Part shown: positions 1 to 5,316 of the stretch, piece by piece | How positions within the stretch are numbered: the stretch's first letter is position 1 | Layout: each line of letters begins with the position of its first letter | Source of the DNA: a virus | Virus record (IMG/VR): IMGVR_UViG_3300010367_000095 | Coordinates: 1-22,233 of that record | Reading direction: 5' to 3' (one strand) | Length of the DNA: 22,233 nucleotides | Program-made: the position numbers and the translations under genes | The notes under the pieces: model-generated | The model's input: the letters and a program-made list of their open reading frames with translations, nothing else | Databases searched by the model: none | Told to the model about the DNA's origin: nothing

Positions 1-18
1 CCGTTCAGCGCGCTGTAA
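1..18 (+). CDS. Possible 3' end of an upstream gene (partial)
   Basis: Reading from base 1, five sense codons (Pro-Phe-Ser-Ala-Leu) are followed by TAA at 16-18. A strong hairpin begins nine bases later, as expected after a gene end. Too little is present to identify a product, and the reading frame is chosen only because of the stop plus hairpin arrangement. Confidence 0.25.
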   Translation, partial: PFSAL

Positions 19-26
19 ACTGGGGC

Positions 27-55
27 GAGGGGTTGACGGCTTGCCGTCGCCCCTC
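27..55 (+). other. GC-rich intergenic hairpin A
   Basis: GAGGGG (27-32) pairs with CCCCTC (50-55), and GACGGC (35-40) pairs with GCCGTC (43-48), separated by a small TT/G internal loop and a TT apical loop. No T-run follows, so it is not a canonical intrinsic terminator. It may stabilise or process the 3' end of the upstream transcript or act as a weak terminator. It resembles hairpins at 384-411 and 1810-1834 in position and base content. Confidence 0.55.
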
Positions 56-99
56 ATACCTTCTCTGGGCGCAATTCGCGCGCAGACAGGTAGACAGAC

Positions 100-363
100 A
101 TGTACAACCTCAAGTTTTTCTCGGCGAACCAGCAGCCGTCTTCCGTGCCGTCGTACCGCGCCATGGAAGCGGTCTCCTACGAGGTCTCGCCGCCGATGGC
201 CTGCGACACGAGCAGCTTCCCGTGGGCGGACATCACGCTGCATCTGCCCGACGGATCCACGATGCTGGTGCAGATGAAGTCGGGGGAATACCTGATCATT
301 GAGAACGGCAACGGCAAGACCATCGACCGGATTAGCGAGATCCTGGCCGGCCCGCCGCGGTAA
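100..363 (+). CDS. Hypothetical protein, 87 aa
   Basis: ATG at 100 has an AGG nine bases upstream as a weak ribosome binding site. The 87-residue product has an N-terminal stretch rich in Ser/Pro and a C-terminal half (about residues 45-80) of alternating hydrophobic and polar residues with DGS and NGNG turns, suggesting a small beta-rich fold. No signal peptide or membrane segment is seen. I do not recognise the family. It is the first of a series of small + strand genes leading to the endolysin and is separated from the next gene by a hairpin. A longer overlapping reading in another frame (33-302) has no sensible composition and was dismissed. Confidence 0.7.
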   Translation: MYNLKFFSANQQPSSVPSYRAMEAVSYEVSPPMACDTSSFPWADITLHLPDGSTMLVQMKSGEYLIIENGNGKTIDRISEILAGPPR

Positions 364-383
364 GGCTGACTAGCGTTGGCACC

Positions 384-411
384 GGGGTCGGCGTACGCTC
401 GCGCCGACCCC
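384..411 (+). other. GC-rich intergenic hairpin B (perfect 10-bp stem)
   Basis: GGGGTCGGCG (384-393) is the exact reverse complement of CGCCGACCCC (402-411), with an 8-base loop. It sits between the stop at 361-363 and the GGAG ribosome binding site at 416-419 of the next gene. There is no T-run. The short distance to the ribosome binding site means it could also affect translation of the gene at 427. Confidence 0.6.
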
Positions 412-426
412 ACCCGGAGATGTGCC

Positions 427-603
427 ATGGCCACGAACACCACGCCGGTCGCGCCGAACGCCGACGGCAACAAGACCACCACCAAGAAGGGCGTCGACCC
501 GCGCCAGCCGCTGGTCACCGACATGCAGTCTGCGCGCGACTACGGCCGCTGCTCGCCGTCGAAGGGCAAGGTTAATTGCCCCGACGAGGACGATGAAGCG
601 TGA
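427..603 (+). CDS. Hypothetical protein, 58 aa, hydrophilic
   Basis: ATG at 427 follows GGAG (416-419) at seven bases, which decides this start over the longer open frame beginning at 376 that would run through hairpin B. The 58-residue product is hydrophilic, with an Asn/Thr/Lys-rich N-terminus, two cysteines in the C-terminal part (RCSPSKGKVNCPDE) and an acidic tail (DEDDEA). No known domain is evident. Its TGA overlaps the GTG start of the next gene, so the two are probably translationally coupled. Confidence 0.65.
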   Translation: MATNTTPVAPNADGNKTTTKKGVDPRQPLVTDMQSARDYGRCSPSKGKVNCPDEDDEA

Positions 604-782
604 GCGCCGAGTTCACGGTCTACGTCAAAGTCCACGTACGCGGTGAACAGCCCAGCGAGTTGTACGCCGAACTGACTGTGCAGGGCGATCCCACCGCGGA
701 GAACATCGCCAAAGCGATCGTCGACATGCCAGCGCTCCTGGCGCGGCTCCATCGTTCGCACTACACGGGGGATCCGACGTGA
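600..782 (+). CDS. Hypothetical protein, 60 aa
   Basis: GTG at 600 overlaps the preceding stop (GTGA), and its own TGA (780-782) overlaps the GTG of the endolysin at 779 in the same way, so it is embedded in a coupled chain. The 60-residue product starts with a beta-strand-like segment (FTVYVKVHV) followed by an Ala/Glu-rich helical segment. I see no motif that assigns a function. Its place immediately before the endolysin may be incidental. Confidence 0.6.
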   Translation: MSAEFTVYVKVHVRGEQPSELYAELTVQGDPTAENIAKAIVDMPALLARLHRSHYTGDPT

Positions 783-1417
783 TCACTGCATCCGACATCA
801 TCGCGCTCGCGCCGGCGGCCGAGGCGTATGCGCCCCAGCTTCTCGACCAGATGAAGCGTTCGCAGATTGACGTGCGGCCGCAGCGCGCGGCCATGTTCCT
901 TGGCCAGATCCATGTCGAGAGCGGCGGCTTCAAGAACGTCGTCGAGAATTTGAACTACAGCACCGGCGCGTTGATCTCGCTGTTCGGCCGCCATCGCATC
1001 TCTGCGGCGGAAGCGCAGCGTTACGGCCGCAACGAACAGCACCCGGCGGACCCGCAGGCGCTGGCCAACGTGCTGTACGGCGGCGCTTTCGGTCGCAGGG
1101 AGCTGGGCAACACCGAGGTCGGCGACGGCTGGCGGTTCCGCGGTAGCGGCCTCAAGCAGTTGACCGGTCGCGACAACTACCGGCGCTTCAGTCTGGCGTG
1201 GCTGGGCGACGAGTCGCTGCTGCGTGACCCCGTCAGGATCGAGCGCCCGGATGGTGCCGTCGCCAGCGCGATCTGGTTCTGGAATAGCCACCGGCTCAAC
1301 GAGTTGGCTGATTACGGCGACGTCGTGGCGGTGACGAAGACGGTCAACGGCGGATCGAACGGCCTGGACGAGCGCCGCCGCTGGTACAACGCCTACCTCA
1401 AGGCGTTCCAGACGTAG
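779..1417 (+). CDS. Endolysin, GH19 chitinase-like lysozyme
   Basis: The 212-residue protein matches the phage endolysin branch of glycoside hydrolase family 19, which cleaves the glycan strands of peptidoglycan. The region FLGQIHVESGGF (about 40-51) carries the likely catalytic acid E47, and a downstream GWRFRGSGLKQLTGRDNY block (about 117-134) is the conserved family segment lining the active site. Length fits a single-domain GH19 endolysin without a cell-wall binding domain. No signal peptide or N-terminal anchor is seen, so release to the periplasm would need a holin, and a holin-like gene lies at 2380. Start GTG at 779 is coupled to the previous stop. Family assignment is from visible motifs; catalytic activity is inferred. 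Confidence 0.9.
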   Translation: MITASDIIALAPAAEAYAPQLLDQMKRSQIDVRPQRAAMFLGQIHVESGGFKNVVENLNYSTGALISLFGRHRISAAEAQRYGRNEQHPADPQALANVLYGGAFGRRELGNTEVGDGWRFRGSGLKQLTGRDNYRRFSLAWLGDESLLRDPVRIERPDGAVASAIWFWNSHRLNELADYGDVVAVTKTVNGGSNGLDERRRWYNAYLKAFQT

Positions 1418-1453
1418 ACTTAGCCTGGGCACCCCGCCCCTTGGAGATCGACC

Positions 1454-1804
1454 ATGTCCACCAACATCACCACGTTCAACACCGTCTGCAGCAAGCTGGG
1501 CATATCGGTGACCAAGCTGCAGACCCTCGCGAACTCGAGCACGCCGGCCGGTACCGGTACCGCGACCACCACCGTGGCCGGCACGCTCAAGGTCGTGGCG
1601 ACCGACCCCGACAACGCGGCCGTCATCCCCGCATCGGCGCCCGCAGGCGGTACCGGCACCGCGGCCGGCGGCTGGGATACGGCGGCTAACCGCGATCTGG
1701 CGATCACCACGATCAACGGCCTGGTCACCGCGGTGACGTCGCTGAAGGCCGACCACAACGACCTGCTGGCCAAGCTGCGCACCGCCGGCCACTTGGCGCC
1801 GTAA
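1454..1804 (+). CDS. Ala/Thr/Gly-rich protein, possible virion fibre or decoration protein
   Basis: ATG at 1454 follows GGAG (1443-1446) at seven bases. The 116-residue product has an N-terminal segment, a low-complexity Thr/Ala/Gly middle (about 33-76), and a C-terminal helix (NRDLAITTINGLVTAVTSL and onward) ending in a short AGHLAP tail. Such a Gly-rich linker followed by a helical INxLxxxV trimer-like segment is typical of small phage head-fibre or virion surface proteins, but this is an inference from composition. It has its own ribosome binding site and is followed by a perfect hairpin at 1810, suggesting a separate transcript or processing unit. Confidence 0.65.
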   Translation: MSTNITTFNTVCSKLGISVTKLQTLANSSTPAGTGTATTTVAGTLKVVATDPDNAAVIPASAPAGGTGTAAGGWDTAANRDLAITTINGLVTAVTSLKADHNDLLAKLRTAGHLAP

Positions 1805-1809
1805 CGGGT

Positions 1810-1834
1810 TAGCCGGGGTTGACGACCCCGGCTA
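1810..1834 (+). other. GC-rich intergenic hairpin C (perfect 9-bp stem)
   Basis: TAGCCGGGG (1810-1818) pairs exactly with CCCCGGCTA (1826-1834) around a 7-base loop, starting six bases after the stop codon. There is no T-run. It contains the word GGGGTTGACG, also found in hairpin A. Possible weak terminator or 3'-end stabiliser. Confidence 0.6.
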
Positions 1835-1891
1835 CCCTCTCCACACTGGCGGCACCCCCGGCGTGCCGGGCCAACCCCACGCGAGCATCCC

Positions 1892-2380
1892 ATGACGCCC
1901 ACCACGAACGCTGGGCAGGATCCCGCTGTGGCGGTCCTGCAGATGCAACAGAGCACGCTCGATTCTTCCATGCGCGACCTCGCTCGAACCATGAGCGAAG
2001 GCTTCGCGAGCATGAACACGAAGATGGATCGGCTGGGCGATATCAGCCTAAGTCTGGCCAGCATGGCCGCGCGCCAGGAAGCACACAGCGACGGCTTGTC
2101 GCGTGCGTTCAACGAGCTGAAAAGCCTGCGCGAAGCGATGACCAAAGGCATCGACGACCACGCCGAATACGCTGAAAAACAAGCTCTGATCCACAGCGAC
2201 ATCGACAAGCGCATGAGCACCGCGCGCGGCGTCGCGCTGGGTCTGATGTTCGCGTGGACGTCGTTGATCGGGTTGCTGACCTGGGCTGCGTCGACGTACA
2301 TCGCCGAAACGCGGGAAAACACCAGCCGCATTCACCAAATCCAGCTCGAAAACGCGCGGATCCACGGGAGAACGCCGTAA
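1892..2380 (+). CDS. Membrane protein with coiled-coil and one transmembrane segment
   Basis: The 162-residue product has a long polar helical N-terminal region (about 15-108) with Met/Leu/Ala heptad-like spacing, one strongly hydrophobic segment (about 112-136, with GVALGLMFAWTSLIGLLTW) and a short polar C-terminal helix. This topology places one end in the cytoplasm and the other outside. Its TAA shares a base with the ATG of the holin-like gene (TAATG), so the two are probably co-translated and may act together, for example as a holin partner or antiholin. That role is inferred from position and topology only; I do not recognise a named family. The start has only a weak ribosome binding site (GCGAG, 11 bases upstream). 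Confidence 0.65.
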   Translation: MTPTTNAGQDPAVAVLQMQQSTLDSSMRDLARTMSEGFASMNTKMDRLGDISLSLASMAARQEAHSDGLSRAFNELKSLREAMTKGIDDHAEYAEKQALIHSDIDKRMSTARGVALGLMFAWTSLIGLLTWAASTYIAETRENTSRIHQIQLENARIHGRTP

Positions 2381-2649
2381 TGCGCAAGTTCCTCACCAAT
2401 CTCGGCTTGACCCCGACTTGGGACGCCGATCTGTGGAAAGAGAAGTGGTCCACAAAGTTGTCGGCCCTGCAGGTGTCGTTCTCCAGCCTGCTGCTGATTT
2501 GGGCGGCGCTCGACGCCGACATGCGTGCCTCATTGCCGACCTGGGTGCCGACGGTGATCGGTGCGGGTATGCTCATCCTCGGTTTCCTGCTGCCGCCCGT
2601 GGTGAACACGGCCCAGCGGAAGCTGCCTAACCCACCCGAGGAGACGTGA
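2380..2649 (+). CDS. Holin-like protein with two transmembrane segments
   Basis: ATG at 2380 overlaps the preceding TAA. The 89-residue product has a charged N-terminus with a WKEKWSTKL segment (19-27), a first hydrophobic helix (about 28-44), a short turn with DADMRASLP, a second hydrophobic helix (about 56-73) and a polar Pro-rich tail. Size and topology fit a two-helix phage holin, and the tryptophan/lysine entry followed by a LP-x-W-x-P turn resembles the holin-like DUF7940 group, although I cannot run a profile search. The role would be to permeabilise the inner membrane so that the endolysin at 779 reaches the cell wall. An earlier in-frame start (2254) would place the entire upstream membrane helix gene in overlap and is less likely. 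Confidence 0.7.
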   Translation: MRKFLTNLGLTPTWDADLWKEKWSTKLSALQVSFSSLLLIWAALDADMRASLPTWVPTVIGAGMLILGFLLPPVVNTAQRKLPNPPEET

Positions 2650-2650
2650 C

Positions 2651-2809
2651 ATGAAAGGCATGAAAGGCGGCCCGATGGGCAAGATCGGTAAGGCGGCCGG
2701 TGTGGCGCCCACCAAAAACAAGGGCGCAGTCGCGCCGCGCAAAGCGGGTAAGGCCGCGGCCGGTCCGACCGCAACCTCTCCGCGGTTCCAGCCGCAGCGC
2801 AAGAAGTAA
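2651..2809 (+). CDS. Small, strongly basic protein, 52 aa
   Basis: ATG at 2651 follows GAGGAG (2638-2643) at seven bases, one of the strongest ribosome binding sites in the window, and starts one base after the holin-like gene's stop. The 52-residue product holds ten lysines and three arginines and no acidic residue, with Gly, Ala and Pro making up most of the rest. No transmembrane segment is present. It could bind nucleic acid, be packaged in the virion, or act on membranes as a cationic peptide; the sequence does not decide between these. It is short enough to be missed by length-filtered gene calling. Confidence 0.7.
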   Translation: MKGMKGGPMGKIGKAAGVAPTKNKGAVAPRKAGKAAAGPTATSPRFQPQRKK

Positions 2810-2833
2810 GCGCCGCCGCGGGAGCGGTTGCGC
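2810..2833 (+). other. Hairpin between the basic protein and the fibre gene
   Basis: GCGC (2810-2813) pairs with GCGC (2830-2833), and CCGC (2816-2819) pairs with GCGG (2824-2827), with a cg/tt internal mismatch and a GGGA loop. It ends one base before the AGGAG ribosome binding site (2834-2838) of the fibre gene. Weak but positioned to influence initiation. Confidence 0.35.
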
Positions 2834-2845
2834 AGGAGCGATACC

Positions 2846-4039
2846 ATGGCCGTCGTACCCGTATACCCGCAAGGCCCGACGGGTCCAGCAGGCGCTCAAG
2901 GCCCTGCTGGCCCGACCGGCCCCACTGGCGCTACTGGCGCCACCGGACCGACTGGTCCGCAAGGTCCCACCGGCGCAACAGGCGTCGCCGGCCCCCAAGG
3001 TGTGCAAGGCCCCATTGGCCCGAATGGCATTCCTGGGTTGCCTGGTGATCCCGGCCCGGCCGGTCCGACCGGCGCCACTGGCCCGCAAGGCCCTGCCGGC
3101 GCAACCGGTGCAACCGGTGCGACGGGCGCCACTGGTCCCGCCGGCGCCACTGGCCCGCTCGGCCCACAGGGTCCCCAAGGCCCCAGCGGCATTTCTGCCC
3201 AACAAGTTCTCTACACCCCCGGCACCTACAACATTACGCCCCCGCCCGGCGCGACAATGCTCATGCTCGAGATGTGGGGCGGTGGCGGTGGCGGTGGCGG
3301 TGGTCGCAAGGGTGCGCCCGGTACGCTGCGCTATGGCGGTGGCGGTGGCGGTGGCGGTGGTCGAGCGACCCTGGTGTTCCCCGTTACCGCGGCCATCTGG
3401 CCGATCGTGCTCACCGTCGGCGCTGCTGGCGTGGCCGGTGCTGGTGCGACGACCGACAGTACGCACGGTGTGAGCGGTACCGCGGGTGGCACTACGACCT
3501 TCGGGACCTTGGCGCGCGCGACCGGCGGCGGTGGCGGCACTGGCGGCATGGACACGACGACCAATGGCGGCGCCGGCGGCCTGGGCAACCACCCCTTGTT
3601 GAACCCGACGAGTGGTTTGTCGGCTACGAACGGTGGTCCCGGCGGTACCAATACGCCTGGTGGTTCGATCAGCACCGGTACGTCGACCAGTGGCGGCGGT
3701 GGCGGCGGCGGGGTGTCGATCCCCAACGTCGAATCGGCGGGTGGTTCGATTTCGTCCATGCTCGTCACCAACCCCGGCGTTACAGTGGCTGGCGGCATTA
3801 CGGTGTCTGGCTCCCGCGATGGCGCGTCGTTGCCGGGTGCGGACGAGTTTGGCCGCTTCGGTTATGGCGGCGGTGGCGGCGCAGGCAGCCAGACTGGCGG
3901 TAGCAACGGCGGCAACGCAGGCAACGGCAGTAAGTACGGCGGCGGTGGCGGCGGTGGCGGCGCGGGTGTCGACGGCGTAAACAACGCCGGTAATGGCGGT
4001 AATGGCGGTGCGGGCGCTGCGTCGCTGACCTGGTTGTAA
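2846..4039 (+). CDS. Collagen-like, polyglycine-rich fibre protein
   Basis: ATG at 2846 follows AGGAG (2834-2838) at seven bases; a TTG six codons earlier is rejected. The 397-residue product starts with nine residues, then 36 uninterrupted Gly-X-Y triplets (residues 10-117), with Pro common at X and Thr/Ala/Gln at Y, which should form a collagen-like trimeric triple helix. A Gly-rich C-terminal domain follows, opening with a [20 protein letters not shown] strand and containing several runs of seven to nine glycines. Such architecture is known in phage tail fibres and adhesins, where polyglycine loops present the receptor-binding tip. Host-receptor binding is inferred. The gene sits inside the lysis region and ends at a strong terminator. 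Confidence 0.85.
   Translation: MAVVPVYPQGPTGPAGAQGPAGPTGPTGATGATGPTGPQGPTGATGVAGPQGVQGPIGPNGIPGLPGDPGPAGPTGATGPQGPAGATGATGATGATGPAGATGPLGPQGPQGPSGISAQQVLYTPGTYNITPPPGATMLMLEMWGGGGGGGGGRKGAPGTLRYGGGGGGGGGRATLVFPVTAAIWPIVLTVGAAGVAGAGATTDSTHGVSGTAGGTTTFGTLARATGGGGGTGGMDTTTNGGAGGLGNHPLLNPTSGLSATNGGPGGTNTPGGSISTGTSTSGGGGGGGVSIPNVESAGGSISSMLVTNPGVTVAGGITVSGSRDGASLPGADEFGRFGYGGGGGAGSQTGGSNGGNAGNGSKYGGGGGGGGAGVDGVNNAGNGGNGGAGAASLTWL
3278..3306 (+). repeat. 29-bp direct repeat, copy 1
   Basis: Alternating GGC/GGT codons ending in GGTGGTCG are identical to the copy at 3335-3363. The repeat encodes the polyglycine run and the following arginine. The copies are offset by 57 bases (19 codons), so recombination between them would keep the frame. 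Confidence 0.85.
3335..3363 (+). repeat. 29-bp direct repeat, copy 2
   Basis: Exact second copy of the 3278-3306 GGC/GGT tract within the fibre gene. The 28 bases between copies encode a short KGAPGTLRY loop, so the protein shows two equal polyglycine runs bracketing one loop. Confidence 0.85.
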
Positions 4040-4059
4040 CCAGAGTTGACTTCGCATCG

Positions 4060-4091
4060 GGGGTGGCCGATTCTTTGGCCACCCCTTTTTT
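4060..4091 (+). terminator. Intrinsic terminator after the fibre gene
   Basis: GGGGTGGCC (4060-4068) pairs perfectly with GGCCACCCC (4077-4085) around an 8-base loop, followed directly by TTTTTT (4086-4091). This is a canonical factor-independent terminator for bacterial RNA polymerase, 20 bases after the fibre gene's stop. It should separate the fibre transcript from the spanin block downstream. Confidence 0.92.
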
Positions 4092-4103
4092 GTGGCTGAT
4101 CGA

Positions 4104-4205
4104 ATGTGGCACTCGCCCTACATGCTGCTGTATCCGGTGTTACGGTATAGCTGCCCGGTCCACCCGCTTGCGGTGGCCATCGTCGAAGCCCTCTACGACC
4201 TCTGA
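4104..4205 (+). CDS. Possible small gene, 33 aa
   Basis: An open frame from ATG 4104 (or GTG 4092, 37 aa) to TGA 4203-4205 encodes a 33-residue, mostly hydrophobic peptide with aromatic residues near the start (MWHSPYMLLYPVLRY). Its stop lies two bases before the ATG at 4208, and the gene at 4208 has no clear ribosome binding site of its own, so translation of this frame could deliver ribosomes to it. There is no good ribosome binding site before 4104 either. Without homologues this stays tentative. Confidence 0.35.
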   Translation: MWHSPYMLLYPVLRYSCPVHPLAVAIVEALYDL

Positions 4206-4207
4206 CC

Positions 4208-4486
4208 ATGCCAAAGCGTACCCGCCGCGCCGCAAAGCGCCTGCTCGACCAAGCCGCGCCGCACATCGGCCGCGACGTCATCATCATCGCGCCCGGCTGC
4301 AACGGCGAAGGTTATCTGGCGTCGTCGATGCCTACGAAGACCTCGCATGACCTAGAAGCGTTGATCACCATGACCAACGAGGCGCTGAAGAAGCTGCGCA
4401 GTTGGCATCGGCGCCGCGCCAAAGAGGAACGCCGCAACGTCGACTCTGGCCGGGTGGAGCTGATCATCGCGGAGTTGGCACCGTGA
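4208..4486 (+). CDS. Hypothetical basic protein, 92 aa
   Basis: The 92-residue product has a basic N-terminus (PKRTRRAAKRLL), a central hydrophobic strand (DVIIIAPGCNGEGYL, about 23-37), and a helical basic segment (ALKKLRSWHRRRAKEERR) before a hydrophobic end. No transmembrane segment or known motif is evident. Its TGA (4484-4486) overlaps the GTG start of the spanin at 4483. Because it leads the spanin run it may belong to the lysis module, but nothing in the sequence shows this. The start lacks a visible ribosome binding site. Confidence 0.6.
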   Translation: MPKRTRRAAKRLLDQAAPHIGRDVIIIAPGCNGEGYLASSMPTKTSHDLEALITMTNEALKKLRSWHRRRAKEERRNVDSGRVELIIAELAP

Positions 4487-4884
4487 GCGCGGTGCTGGCG
4501 TGGCGGCTGGGTCTGGTTGTCGCGCTGCTCGCCGGCGCGTGGTACGTGGTTCACCTGATCAAGGACAACGCCACGCTGGGTAACCGTCTCGCTGCACAGG
4601 AAGCCGCGACGCTGGTGTTGAGCACGCGTGCCGCGGCGCTCGAAGCGATGACCGTGGCCAACAACCAGTTCGACGATGACGTGCGTAGCGAAGCTACATC
4701 CGGCGTCGCGCGCAACGAGACTGCCCGGAGAACGCAACGTGAAGTCATTGCGATTGACAAGCCTTGGCCTGCTGCTATGCGCGCTCGGGTGTTCAACAAC
4801 CCCGACCCCGCGAGTGGATCCACCGAAGCTGCAGAGCCTGCTGCAGCCCGAAAAGGTGGAAAGCAAATACCGTTCGAGAGATGA
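4483..4884 (+). CDS. Inner-membrane spanin subunit (Rz-like)
   Basis: GTG at 4483 overlaps the previous stop (GTGA). The 133-residue product has an N-terminal transmembrane anchor (about 4-25) followed by a periplasmic helical region (about 28-95) rich in Ala, Leu and charged residues, consistent with a coiled coil, and a Pro-containing tail. Length and topology match inner-membrane spanins of Gram-negative phages, which join an outer-membrane lipoprotein partner and fuse the two membranes in the last step of lysis. The partner gene begins inside this one in another frame (4739), which is the classic Rz/Rz1 arrangement and the strongest support for the call. Confidence 0.85.
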   Translation: MSAVLAWRLGLVVALLAGAWYVVHLIKDNATLGNRLAAQEAATLVLSTRAAALEAMTVANNQFDDDVRSEATSGVARNETARRTQREVIAIDKPWPAAMRARVFNNPDPASGSTEAAEPAAARKGGKQIPFER

Positions 4885-5059
4885 GCTGATGGCGGATCCG
4901 CTGGCGACGCCGGTGGACACCGACAACCAGTTGATCCAGACCGAGGCTGCGCTGCGGCGCGCGAACCGTGATCAGATCGACTCCGCGGCGTTGCTTGAAG
5001 GTGAGCAGACGTCAGCGAAGTGCTCGCCGTGGAAGCGCCTTGTGCGAGGCTGCAAATGA
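4739..5059 (+). CDS. Outer-membrane spanin lipoprotein (Rz1-like)
   Basis: GTG at 4739 was chosen because it gives a short lipoprotein signal peptide: basic start (MKSLR), hydrophobic core, and ALGC with the lipidated cysteine at residue 18. The lipobox is slightly atypical, with Ala at -3 and Leu at -2. The mature part begins with a Pro-rich segment (STTPTPRVDPP), typical of Rz1 proteins, and continues to 106 residues in total. The gene overlaps the last 146 bases of the inner-membrane spanin gene in a different frame and then extends beyond it, so it is longer than the fully embedded lambda Rz1. Its TGA overlaps the next ATG. Confidence 0.85.
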   Translation: MKSLRLTSLGLLLCALGCSTTPTPRVDPPKLQSLLQPEKVESKYRSRDELMADPLATPVDTDNQLIQTEAALRRANRDQIDSAALLEGEQTSAKCSPWKRLVRGCK

Positions 5060-5316
5060 GCAATGTCCGGGAAATGTACGTGGAACTGGGCGGTGCGTGC
5101 CCAACGGTCGAGTCGCAGGCGCAGTACCTGGAATGGTTGGCACGACAGGTGCGCACCGGCGCGATCGAGATGACCCGCGCCGTGGTGGTGATGGAGCCTT
5201 CGACCGGTGACATCCTACTCTACCCGTTCGGTAGCGAGACCGACAGCTTGAAGCTGGTCGGTCTCCTGGAGTTCGCGAAAATGCGCACCATGCTGGATTT
5301 CCACGGCCTTGGGTGA
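5056..5316 (+). CDS. Hypothetical protein, 86 aa
   Basis: ATG at 5056 overlaps the spanin stop (ATGA), favouring it over an upstream in-frame ATG at 5020. The 86-residue product has a helical N-terminal half (with QAQYLEWLARQVRTG) and a strand-rich second half (AVVVMEPSTGDILLYPFG). Composition is that of a soluble globular protein. I do not recognise it. Its stop overlaps the TTG start of the zinc-ribbon gene, keeping the block 4208-5596 without gaps. Confidence 0.65.
   Translation: MSNVREMYVELGGACPTVESQAQYLEWLARQVRTGAIEMTRAVVVMEPSTGDILLYPFGSETDSLKLVGLLEFAKMRTMLDFHGLG

Noticed and set aside
33-302. Overlapping + frame ahead of the first gene
   Set aside because: It starts with TTG inside hairpin A and has no ribosome binding site; the product has no sensible composition compared with the frame at 100.
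2896-3192. Collagen-like open frame on the - strand
   Set aside because: Gly-Pro/Ala-x repeats read on the reverse strand give another Gly-x-x pattern because GGC and GCC are complementary. The + strand gene has the ribosome binding site, start and terminator.
3271-3363. GGT/GGC tracts as a simple sequencing or assembly artefact
   Set aside because: The tracts stay in frame with the fibre gene on both sides and encode glycine runs that recur elsewhere in the same protein with different codons.
4754-4781. Perfect TTGACA followed by TATGCG inside the spanin overlap as a promoter
   Set aside because: The -10 candidate matches only three of six bases, and the TTGACA is part of two overlapping coding frames in a region without base-composition change.
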